64,000 bases of DNA from Lederbergia lenta NBRC 16444 (GTDB lineage Bacteria > Bacillota > Bacilli > Bacillales > Bacillaceae_C), in NCBI RefSeq assembly GCF_001591545.1, contig NZ_BCVC01000005.1, positions 62,001-126,000 on the forward strand, given 5' to 3'. A program made the translations under genes and the position numbers. The notes under the pieces are model-generated. The model was not told where the DNA came from, did no database searches, and worked only from the letters and a program-made list of their open reading frames with translations. Positions 45,590-54,800 of the stretch are shown piece after piece (position 1 is the first letter of the stretch; every line of letters begins with the position of its first letter).

Positions 45590-46423
45590 ATGAAGAAAAT
45601 AATTATTTTAACTGTATTTATCATCGGTCTAGGCATATTCTCCTATCCGATTATTAGTAACTTTTTTTCCTCTAAGGAGCATCACACAATTGTAAGTGAA
45701 TACAATCAAACGATAAAGAAAATGGAAGATGAACAGTTAGAAAAGGAAAAAGAGAAGGTTGAGAAACATAATGAAAGTTTAGCGCAATCAGAAGTGGATT
45801 TCGTAGATCCATTTTCTAACAATAACCTTGATGAAATTGAATCCGGACAACACAGTTATTATGATGCTTTGAATATAGGTCCTGCAATAGGAAGTGTGAT
45901 GATTCCTAAAATTGATGTGGAGTTGCCCATTTATCATGGAACAGATGAAAAAGTGTTATCAAGAGGGGTGGGGCATTTAGAAAACTCATCCTTGCCTTCT
46001 GCAAAGCTTGGAACTCACACTGTATTAACAGCCCACAGAGGTTTATCAAGTGCAAAAATGTTTCGGAACTTGGATGAATTAACTATTGGTGATCAATTTT
46101 ATGTACAAGTTTTAAATGAAACTTTACTTTATGAGATTCACGATATAAATGTTGTATTACCTCATGAAACCGATTGGCTTCAAATGGATGAAGATAAAAA
46201 TATTGTTACTCTATTAACATGTGACCCCTATATGTTTAATACTCATAGACTACTTGTTACCGGTCATTTAATTCCTCATGACCAAGCGAAAGAACAACAA
46301 GCGAATGTAATAAATCATAGCGACAATGATGTATATTGGATAGGAGCAGCCATTTTAGCTACTATTGCTTTTGGTATCTGGTTTAGAAGGCGGCATAAAA
46401 AAGATAAGGGGGAAAATCGATGA
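45590..46423 (+). CDS. Class C (pilus) sortase, first
   Basis: 277-aa membrane transpeptidase. It has an N-terminal membrane helix (5-22), a coiled region, the class C lid motif DPF (73-75), and the catalytic triad H149 (TAHRG), C211 (TLLTCDPY) and R220 (HRLLVTG). A second C-terminal membrane helix (about 247-266) and the basic RRRHKK tail are typical of class C. It polymerises the LPVTG/YPK pilin. Its stop overlaps the start of the second sortase. Confidence 0.95.
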   Translation: MKKIIILTVFIIGLGIFSYPIISNFFSSKEHHTIVSEYNQTIKKMEDEQLEKEKEKVEKHNESLAQSEVDFVDPFSNNNLDEIESGQHSYYDALNIGPAIGSVMIPKIDVELPIYHGTDEKVLSRGVGHLENSSLPSAKLGTHTVLTAHRGLSSAKMFRNLDELTIGDQFYVQVLNETLLYEIHDINVVLPHETDWLQMDEDKNIVTLLTCDPYMFNTHRLLVTGHLIPHDQAKEQQANVINHSDNDVYWIGAAILATIAFGIWFRRRHKKDKGENR

Positions 46424-47103
46424 GAAAGAATGGTTGGATCATACTTTTATTCATCGTTGGTCTATCTGTTTTGGTCTATCCCTATGCCGCACAGTGGCTC
46501 AATGATTATTTTCAAAAACAGCAGGTGCATGAATTTATGCAAAACGCCTCGGAAAAGAGCAATGAAGATATTGATGAAATGATGGCTGAGGCAAAAGCGT
46601 GCAATGAAGAGATCTATTACAATAGTGCGGGTTTTCAGGATCCTTTTAGTGACCGTGAAGAAAAATTTCAAAGTTTTAAAAAATGTTTGGGAATCCATGA
46701 TGAAGCAATATTTGGAGCGATTGAAATCCCCAAATTAAAGCTTTTAATTCCTATCTACTTAGGTGCGACTGATGAAATTTTAAATAACGGAATTGGTCAG
46801 GTGGAAGGTTCCTCGATTCCAATAGGTGGAAAGAGCAGCCATACTGTTTTGGCAGGACATCGAGGAATGGGAACGAAGGAAATGTTTCGTAATATAGATG
46901 AATTGCATAACGGTGATGTTTTTTATGTACATACAATGAGCGAAACTTTGACTTATAGGGTTAAAAATCAGCAAATCATATACCCTCATGAAACGGAGTC
47001 TTTGGAAATTGAGGAAGGCAAAGATTTGGCTACTTTATTAACATGTCATCCTTATAGGCACGATTATCAAAGATTGTTAATTCAAGGTGAACGAGATAAG
47101 TAA
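46420..47103 (+). CDS. Class C-like sortase, second
   Basis: 227-aa sortase with an N-terminal helix (6-25), DPF lid (74-76), and catalytic H147 (AGHRG), C209 (TLLTCHPY) and R218 (QRLLIQG). Unlike its neighbour it lacks the C-terminal membrane helix. It overlaps the first sortase by four bases (ATGA). Two different pilus sortases in tandem may divide the work between backbone polymerisation and tip addition. Confidence 0.93.
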   Translation: MRKNGWIILLFIVGLSVLVYPYAAQWLNDYFQKQQVHEFMQNASEKSNEDIDEMMAEAKACNEEIYYNSAGFQDPFSDREEKFQSFKKCLGIHDEAIFGAIEIPKLKLLIPIYLGATDEILNNGIGQVEGSSIPIGGKSSHTVLAGHRGMGTKEMFRNIDELHNGDVFYVHTMSETLTYRVKNQQIIYPHETESLEIEEGKDLATLLTCHPYRHDYQRLLIQGERDK

Positions 47104-47302
47104 TATATATATGAAGCTTAATCCATTAGAACTCATTGTCTTAAGTCCAGGTAGATTTAAGAAAATCCATAGGTAAAATATACACCAACTATCCCTAATG
47201 GCAGGAAGGCTATCCTCAAAGTTTATTTAGAGGATGGTCTATTTGACTACAAAAGCATTATAATTAATAAATGATAAACATTTACCAAAGGGGAAATTCA
47301 CC

Positions 47303-48454
47303 ATGAAGGTCATTTTAGTTGACGATGAACCGATTTTGCTAACTCATTTAGAAAAATTATTTAAGGATATCGATGGGATACAGTTGATCGGAATGTACAG
47401 CAATCCTTATCAGGCGATAGAAGCTGTTCTGAGGGATAAACCTGACGTTGTTTTCCTTGATATTGAAATGCCAGAAATAAACGGAATCGAAGTAGCAGAG
47501 AAAATTCAAAATAACTTGCCATTAATTAACATTGTATTTGTTACAGCTTACAGCGAATATGCTGTAAAGGCATTTGAAATCAATGCCGTTGATTATTTAT
47601 TGAAACCATTGAATCGTAACCGGTTACTCAAAACTGTACAGCGCTTTCAGGTGAACAATAATAGCAAGGAGTTGCCTGTTCAAACACCGATGGTCTGCTG
47701 CTTTCAATCTTTTCAATTTATAGATGCTCAGTCTCAAAAGCTTCAAGTTCGTTGGAGAACAAACAAGGCTGAGGAGCTGTTTCTTTTTCTGCTCCACAAT
47801 CGTCAGAAGCCCATTCGCAAAGAAATGATACTTGATTTATTTTGGCCTGAAACCGAATGGGATAGAGCGTACACCCATATGTATACTACGATTTATCAAA
47901 TTCGCAAGGCCCTTAAATCTGCTAACCTCCATATTAAGATAAAAAGCCTTGGAGAAAGTTATATTCTTGATTTGAATGGAGTGAAGTTAGATGTTGACGA
48001 GTTAGAAAAAGGAATCAATCAATATCCTTTCGTTAACAGCAAAACTTTAACCTATCACCAAAATATCATGGCCTTGTATCAAGGCGACTATTTAGCTGAA
48101 TCCTAATATACTTGGGCTGAGGGTGAAAGAGAGAAACTCAGAAATCTTTGGTTCAATCATGTGAAGAAACTGGCAGACTATTTCATAATAAATGGACAAT
48201 ATAATGAAGCTATTATCTTATATAGCAGGGTTCAGGAAATATACCCTTATGCAGAAGATAGTTATTTTAGGTTAATGCAGTTATATGGTGAAACTTCAAA
48301 CCGTTTTCAAGTTGAACAGCAGTATGAGAAGTTGACAAAGATGTTATTAAACCAATTTTGTGCTAAACCTAACCAGGATGTGCAAATCTGGTATGAATGC
48401 TGGAAAAATAAAATAGGATCAGAAAAATTATTAACGCTCAGTTCATTCGACTAA
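47303..48454 (+). pseudogene. LytR/SARP-like response regulator with BTAD domain, interrupted by an in-frame TAA
   Basis: The frame 47303-48454 encodes a receiver domain (D53 in FLDIEMPEINGIEV), an OmpR-like winged helix (about 155-240, PIRKEMILDLFWPETEWDRA) and a helical BTAD domain. A TAA at 48104-48106 (codon 268) interrupts it between GDYLAES and YTWAEGER; the reading frame continues unchanged to 48454. In relatives this spot is usually Asp or Glu, so a single G-to-T change in GAA could explain it. The truncated product keeps receiver and DNA-binding parts. It may be inactive, altered or rescued by read-through. It is the probable partner of the hybrid kinase at 35867. Confidence 0.85.
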
Positions 48455-48550
48455 AACATGTTTTAAGCAATTTTACCTTACTAGAATATTAATTTAAATT
48501 AATCCTTGTGATTTGTGTTGATTTTATGAATGTTTATAGGAAGGGCTCAC

Positions 48551-48763
48551 ATGAAAAGCTTAGAGCGTGAATTAGCTCTCATTATTTTCAAAACGTTCAT
48601 CGAATTGGGATTACGTTCACAGGACAATCTTCCTGACTTAATAATTTATGAGGCTTTTCCAAATGATGTAGCAGGAGATCCCATTTTTAAGCATATGAGG
48701 ATGTTCAGAGCGCTATATTCTCGCTTCTACTTACCGTATTTAAAGTTGTGTTTTCCTATGTAA
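48551..48763 (+). CDS. Small protein of unknown function, 70 aa
   Basis: Not recognised. It starts at ATG 48551 behind GGAAGGGC. The sequence MKSLERELALIIFKTFIELG looks like an amphipathic helix, followed by DLIIYEAFPND and a second helix FRALYSRFYLPYLKLC. No signal peptide. It lies about 100 bases after the broken regulator gene and may be the remnant of a longer gene or a small regulator. Confidence 0.45.
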   Translation: MKSLERELALIIFKTFIELGLRSQDNLPDLIIYEAFPNDVAGDPIFKHMRMFRALYSRFYLPYLKLCFPM

Positions 48764-48979
48764 TAACTTGGACGAATAAGTAAAGAGGGATGGTGAACTA
48801 ACTATTAGTAGGTTAATAAGAAAGCTTTTATTTAGAGTATGTTGGTAACAGTATTAGCAATATACAAGTTAGCTTGGGCATTCATCTCTATTTATATTTT
48901 GTCCGACGATAGGAATGGTATACAGATCCAGTATCATATCGCCATTCTCTAATCAACAAACCAACAATTACCTCCAATA

Positions 48980-49010
48980 TAAAATATGCGGTGCCAAGGG
49001 CACCGCACAC
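48980..49010 (-). terminator. Terminator of the minus-strand chemoreceptor operon
   Basis: Perfect 9-bp stem TGCGGTGCC / GGCACCGCA with a 3-nt loop, followed on the minus strand by TATTTTATATT, a few bases after the chemoreceptor stop. Confidence 0.8.
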
Positions 49011-49013
49011 ATG

Positions 49014-49874
49014 TCAATCTGCTTCTAGCATATCTTCTGCCATTTTTGATAGATGCTGGGCAGTTTTACTGATTTCCTGTATGGTGGAGGAAATTTCTTG
49101 AACGGTGGCGGCTTGGTTTACTGAGAATTGATTTACTCCGGTAAACGCTACGTTCAAATCTTGAATTGCATTTTGAATACCTTTAGTAATCTCATCAATC
49201 TGTGTCACATTATCTTTAGAATTAGTCGCAAGCTTTCTAATTTCCTCTGCCACAACAGAAAAACCTCTTCCAGCATCTCCTGCTCTTGCTGCCTCAATGG
49301 CCGCATTCAATCCTAGTAAATTACTTTGATCAGACACGGCTTTTACAACTGTAGAGATTTCCCCAATTTCATTTGCACCTACACTTACTTCTTGTACACG
49401 AGTGGAAATGGCGCCAACACGATCGGCTAACTCGGTCACGGAGGAAGTAATTTCTTCAATTGCTGCCGCTGTTTGTTCCGTGATGGCTGATAAATTTTCA
49501 GCAGCCATATAGAGTGCGTTCGCTTTTTCTAAGCTTGTTCCAAGGCCCACTCCGCCGATAACCTTTCCGTTTGAATCATGTAATGGAATTGCCCTAGCAT
49601 TGAGTGGAAATCCAAATAACTCCTTTGGAACAATCATGGATTTGCCCCGATTTTCTCTTATCGCATTCGTAATAATATCGCCTTCTGCTAAAGGATCACC
49701 AGCATTTACATTTAAAGAAAACGTCTTGCCAGGAACATTCATGATTAATTTTTCTGTATCATAAATGCCTATTGTTATATCATCTTGTACAAGCTCATTT
49801 AAGTACGGGGCTACTTTTATGAAAGCATTAATCAGTTCGTTCTCCTGATCTACTTTATTTTCAGCATTTATCAT
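49014..49874 (-). CDS. yfmS: Soluble methyl-accepting chemotaxis protein, YfmS-like
   Basis: 286-aa chemoreceptor without any membrane helix or HAMP domain. The N-terminal half (1-130) is a sensor region ([20 protein letters not shown] at its end); the C-terminal half is a short MCP signalling coiled coil with the hairpin tip [20 protein letters not shown]. Size and layout match B. subtilis YfmS, a cytoplasmic receptor. It lies 23 bases downstream of an aldehyde dehydrogenase gene, the same order as yfmT-yfmS. I infer that it links CheA signalling to aromatic or aldehyde metabolism. Confidence 0.88.
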   Translation of the reverse strand: MINAENKVDQENELINAFIKVAPYLNELVQDDITIGIYDTEKLIMNVPGKTFSLNVNAGDPLAEGDIITNAIRENRGKSMIVPKELFGFPLNARAIPLHDSNGKVIGGVGLGTSLEKANALYMAAENLSAITEQTAAAIEEITSSVTELADRVGAISTRVQEVSVGANEIGEISTVVKAVSDQSNLLGLNAAIEAARAGDAGRGFSVVAEEIRKLATNSKDNVTQIDEITKGIQNAIQDLNVAFTGVNQFSVNQAATVQEISSTIQEISKTAQHLSKMAEDMLEAD

Positions 49875-49897
49875 ATTTTACAATCTCTCATTTCTTT

Positions 49898-51355
49898 TTA
49901 GTATGGGAATACGCGTTGGCCATAGTTTACAGAAATCCATTTCAACGTAGTGAATTCTTCCAAACTCCATTCGCCATTTAAACGACCGATTCCTGAATGT
50001 TTTTCGCCTCCAAATGCAACGATAGGCTCATCATTGATCGTAATATCATTGACGTGTATCATGCCCGTGTGAATCTGTTTTGCCATCTCGACACCACGCT
50101 CTAGATTTTTTGTATGAAGCGCACCACTTAAACCAAATTTCGTGTCGTTTGCAATGGCAATTGCTTCTTCCTCCGTTTCAAAAGGAATGATACAAATGAC
50201 TGGGCCAAATAGTTCTTCTTGTGCAACATCCATGTCAGGCGTAACATCTGTTAATATTGTTGGAGCAACCATATTCCCTTCGATATTCCCCAGCAGCACT
50301 GCCTTAGCGCCTTGTTCAATACCTTTATCAATCATTGCTTGTAAGTTTTCCGCTTGACGTTCGTTAACTACAGGGCCAATGATTGTTTCCGGATCGCGAG
50401 GGTCTCCCACTTTCAATGAAGCTGCTTTTTCCTTATATTTTGCAATAAATTCTTCGTAAACTGGCTTTTGCACAAGAATGCGGTTGGCAGACATACAAAT
50501 TTGCCCTTGGTGTGTAAAGCGGCTGAATGTAGCAGCATTGACAGCATAATCAAGATCGGCATCATCCATCACGATAAACGCACTGTTCCCACCTAATTCA
50601 AGAATTGGCTTTTTAAAATGCTTCATTGCAAGTTGTCCAATATAGCTGCCCACTTTTGTCGAGCCCGTGAAAGAAATCACTCTCGGAATTGGATGTTCAA
50701 CGAATGAATCGCCAATTTCCTTAATGTCCGTCACAATCACGTTTAATAAACCTTTAGGAATTCCAGCTTCTTCAAAAATTTTAGCAATAAGCGTACCGCC
50801 TGTAACTGGTGTTTCCTCATGAGGTTTAAGCACTACACCATTGCCGGCGCCAAGTGCTGGTGCAACAGATTTCATCGATAAGAAGAACGGGAAATTAAAT
50901 GGACTAATGACGCCAACCACACCAATTGGCAAACGGTATAGTCTGTTTTCCTTCCCGTCTTCAATGGAAGGAAGAATTTTGCCTTCCATTCTTAATGGAA
51001 AAGTGGCCGCTTCTTTAATCATATTTTTTACAAGTCCAATTTCAAAAGCAGCTTTCAACCGCGTTCCACCAAGTTCATCCATGATAATATTCGTAATTTC
51101 TTCTTCGTGTTCATCTATATAATGAACAGCTTTTTCCAAAATATCGCGCTTTTTATATGGGTTCACTTTCGCCCATTCGTCTTGCGCCCTTAAAGAAGCT
51201 TTATAAGCAGCATCCACATCTGCCTCAGTCGCCATCTTATACGACAAAAGTACTTCCTTATTATAAGGGTTTACATTATGTAAAATATTCTCACTTTGTC
51301 CTTCTCTCCACTCACCGTCAATATACTGATTACCTAAAGACTTTAATTGTAACAT
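49898..51355 (-). CDS. yfmT: NAD-dependent aldehyde dehydrogenase, YfmT (vanillin/benzaldehyde dehydrogenase)-like
   Basis: 485-aa enzyme of the ALDH superfamily that oxidises aldehydes, probably aromatic ones such as vanillin or benzaldehyde, to acids. Visible features: the NAD-binding FTGSTKVGSYIG, general-base Glu in LELGGNS, catalytic Cys in HQGQICMSANR, and EELFGPV and FGGEKHSGIGRL near the C-terminus. The ATG follows GGGAGGAAAT. Together with the soluble chemoreceptor it forms a two-gene operon syntenic with yfmT-yfmS. Confidence 0.9.
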   Translation of the reverse strand: MLQLKSLGNQYIDGEWREGQSENILHNVNPYNKEVLLSYKMATEADVDAAYKASLRAQDEWAKVNPYKKRDILEKAVHYIDEHEEEITNIIMDELGGTRLKAAFEIGLVKNMIKEAATFPLRMEGKILPSIEDGKENRLYRLPIGVVGVISPFNFPFFLSMKSVAPALGAGNGVVLKPHEETPVTGGTLIAKIFEEAGIPKGLLNVIVTDIKEIGDSFVEHPIPRVISFTGSTKVGSYIGQLAMKHFKKPILELGGNSAFIVMDDADLDYAVNAATFSRFTHQGQICMSANRILVQKPVYEEFIAKYKEKAASLKVGDPRDPETIIGPVVNERQAENLQAMIDKGIEQGAKAVLLGNIEGNMVAPTILTDVTPDMDVAQEELFGPVICIIPFETEEEAIAIANDTKFGLSGALHTKNLERGVEMAKQIHTGMIHVNDITINDEPIVAFGGEKHSGIGRLNGEWSLEEFTTLKWISVNYGQRVFPY

Positions 51356-51424
51356 TCATATTTCCTCCCTAAACTATTTTCTCTATAACCTTTTATATCG
51401 GCTATATTACCTGTTTCTTTAGGA

Positions 51425-51463
51425 CCAGAATTGTTTGGGTGCCTGGCACCCAAACAATTCTGG
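51425..51463. repeat. Palindromic element, perfect 39-bp copy
   Basis: Arms of 19 bp around a central T: CCAGAATTGTTTGGGTGCC and its exact complement. It lies just upstream of the aldehyde dehydrogenase start region, in the divergent gap with the pectinase gene. Confidence 0.95.
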
Positions 51464-51570
51464 GATTATAAGAGAGACTTATATACTCCTATTTCTTATG
51501 TTTTTATCATTATTATTACATCGCCATTCTAGCTGTACTGCCTATACTGATAGTAATTACCTATCCGGTA

Positions 51571-51600
51571 AATTGTGTGGGTGCCTGGCACCCGCGCAAT
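51571..51600. repeat. Palindromic element copy
   Basis: AATTGTGTGGGTGCC-T-GGCACCCGCGCAATG; second copy in the same intergenic gap, imperfect arms. Confidence 0.9.
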
Positions 51601-51702
51601 GACTTAATACCTATAATATACTAAAATGTTAAAAACTGTTTTTTAAACGTTTATAACTGTTATTTTAATTCTAATAATTGTGAATATTTGTATAGAATGT
51701 AG

Positions 51703-51717
51703 ATGTAAGCGTTTTCT
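51703..51717 (+). promoter_or_regulatory. cre (CcpA) site upstream of the rhamnogalacturonan enzyme
   Basis: ATGTAAGCGTTTTCT matches the cre consensus WTGNAANCGNWNNCW at every specified position. It lies about 110 bases before the chosen start, so repression by preferred sugars is likely. Confidence 0.75.
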
Positions 51718-51828
51718 GTATAAAGATTAATAGGGGGGAGATTTTTTCATTTTGGTCCGGAAGATAAACAAACACCATGAATCTTCTTACATTTTCACTG
51801 AAAAAAATAGAAAGGTCAGGTGTATCGG

Positions 51829-54800
51829 ATGTCGAAAAGAGTAGTATGGGGGAAAAGATATTTTTCTTCTTTTCTTGTTTGCATGTTGATGATTTCAAGT
51901 TTTCCTTTTATGGGAAAAGCGGAGACCGCTTCTGAAATATGGAGATTTGATTTTGGGACAGAGGATAGCCCGGTTAAGAAGGATTATACACAAGTACATC
52001 CTGGTACTGGATATACAGAAGAACAAGGATATGGATTTGCGGATCCTTCGAAGGTGACAGCAGTGGCACGTGAGGGAGAAGATGAATTAAAAGAGGATTT
52101 TGCCGTTTTTACAGAAACTACTTTTCAAGTAGATCTCCCGAATGGTGATTATGCGGTTAAGGTCATCGCCGGGGATTCTGCTGAAGCAACCGAGTTTGGT
52201 GTGAAGGGGAATTCCATCCAAAAGGTCCAAAATACGTCTGTTTCAAGGGGAGAATTTGTGGAACGCGAATTTGATATTGCGGTGATTAATGATCAATTAG
52301 CAATACAATTGACTGGCGATCATTCGAAAATAAATGCAATGGAAATTAAAGCGTTGCCTGAACGTTCTGCCACAGATGATCCTGCGGTTTACATCGTCAG
52401 TGATTCAACTGCTCAAACATTTGATCCATATTGGAAGCCAGAAGCAGGGTGGGGGCAGATGCTGCCGAAGTTTTTCGATGAAAAGGTCAAGATAAACAAT
52501 CATGCTATTGGTGGTAGAAGCACGAAAACCTTCTATAATGAAGGACGTTTAGATACGGTATTACGAGAAATAAAACCAAATGATTATTTACTTATTCAAT
52601 TTGGTCATAACGATGCAACCGTCAGTGTGCCGGATCGTTATACCCCAGTTGAGGATTACAAAGAATATTTAAAAACATATGTAAATGGAACACGTCAACG
52701 CGGCGCGATCCCAATTTTAATTACACCTGTAAATAGAAGAGATTTTAATAAAGATACAGGTAAATTCAATGTAAGTTTTCCAGAATATAAGCAAGCAGCA
52801 GAAGAGGTTGCGAAAGATTTGGATGTGTTATTAGTTGATTTCAACTCATTAAGTCGTGAGTATTTTGATCAAATTGGACCTGAGGGAACACGTTCTGTTT
52901 TTTTACATGCTGATCCAGGCATTTATGAGGCTTATCCAAATGGTATAGCTGATGATACTCATTTCCAAGAATATGGAGCAATTCAAGTCGCTGGCATTCT
53001 CGCCTCAGCCATTGCAGAGCTTAATACGCCATTGGCGAATTACGTGGTGGATGGTGGACAAGCGGGTGAAGTTCCAGCTATTCCGAAAAATATCGTTGTA
53101 TCGAATATAGGTAATGCGGGCGCATCCTTATCATGGGAGCCTTCAGAAGGTGCAGATATTTACCGTATTTATCGTAAGCTTGCGGAAGAAAAAGAATATC
53201 AGTTGGTCAATACTTCAACTGTTCCACAGTTAAACTTGAGTGGGATGGAGGAAGGAAAGACATACGATATCGTGATCACTGCACTGAATGGAAAAGGGGA
53301 GTCCGAACGATCAGAAGCCGTGCAAATTTTTACAAAAACGGCTGTTTGGAAATTTGATTTCGGGCAAGAGCAAAATGGCGGGAAGTCTCCTGTTGCCAAG
53401 GGGTATACGGAAGTAAATTTATCGACCCTTTATACGGAGGAATTAGGATACGGCATTGTCGATAATAAGGGAATGATCGCACGTGATCGAGGCGATGGTG
53501 GAGATTTACTTCGTGATTGGCTTGGGTATTTTGATGTTGGTTGGGATTTTCAAGTCGATTTGCCGAATGGTCTATATGCGGCAAAAGTTCATGTGGCAGA
53601 TTTCCTTGGTAGTGCACGTACGAATGTAGCGATTGAAGGCCAAGATTATGGAGCAGTGAACGCCCCGAAAAACGGTTCGATCGAACGGGTGATTTCAGAC
53701 ATCTCGATTACGGATGGGCAAATGAATATCCATTTTGGAGGGTCCACGGGAATCGCCAATGGTCTTGAAATTACACCTATTTTTCAGGCGCCAGGTGGAT
53801 TAAAATTGGACGAGAAAAATGTTGATCCAACCTCCCCTTCTGTAAAAATATCGTGGGATGCTGCAGATGATGCGAAGCATTATCGAGTGTACCGCAAAGT
53901 AGTTGGATCAAATGAAGCGGAGCAAATAGCTGAAACGAGTGACCCGACATTTACAGATACAAAGGTTGGAGTTGGGGTTGTGTATGAATACACTGTTACG
54001 ATGGTAAACCAAAATGGAAAGGAAACGGTACATTCTTTACCATTGGTGGTAGAAATGGTGGATTCAGAGCAAACAGTTCTTGATGCGCCGGAAAATCTTA
54101 AAGAGCTGTCCGTTCATAAAAATGATGTAACGATTACTTGGGATGCTGTAGAAGGTGCCCTTTCCTATAATGTATACCGAGCAACAAAAGCAGATGGGGA
54201 ATTCCATTTAATTGGTCAGACAGATAAGGAAAAATACACAGATACATCTGTTTTAACAACGACGCCTTATTATTATAAAGTCGCAGCAGTTAATGCAGGA
54301 GGAGTATCCAAACAGTCTAAAGCACTAAAGACATCAGTACCAACTATTTTAAAGAAACAAATGGAAGATCTTGATCGCGGCCCAGTAGCGGTAAAAACAG
54401 ATGATGGCGTGTATGTAAGTTGGAGAATGCTTGGAACTGATCCAAAGAATATAGCATTCCACGTCTATCGTGATGGTAAAAAGATTTCTGAAAAGGAAAT
54501 AACAACAAGCACAAATTATTTGGACAAAGGTGGAAAAGTAGATTCAGTTTATGAGATTAGTACGATCATAGATGGAAAAGAGCAAAAACAAAAGGAAAAA
54601 ATAACGATATTGGAAAATAACTTTTTCGATATTCCATTGCAAAAACCAGCGGATGGTGTGACACCACTTGGTGATCCGTACACATATCGGGCGAACGATG
54701 TGAGTGTTGGTGATTTAGATGGGGATGGAAATTATGATTTAGTCGTCAAGTGGGATCCATCTAATGCAAAAGACAATTCGCAGTCTGGTTATACGGGCAA

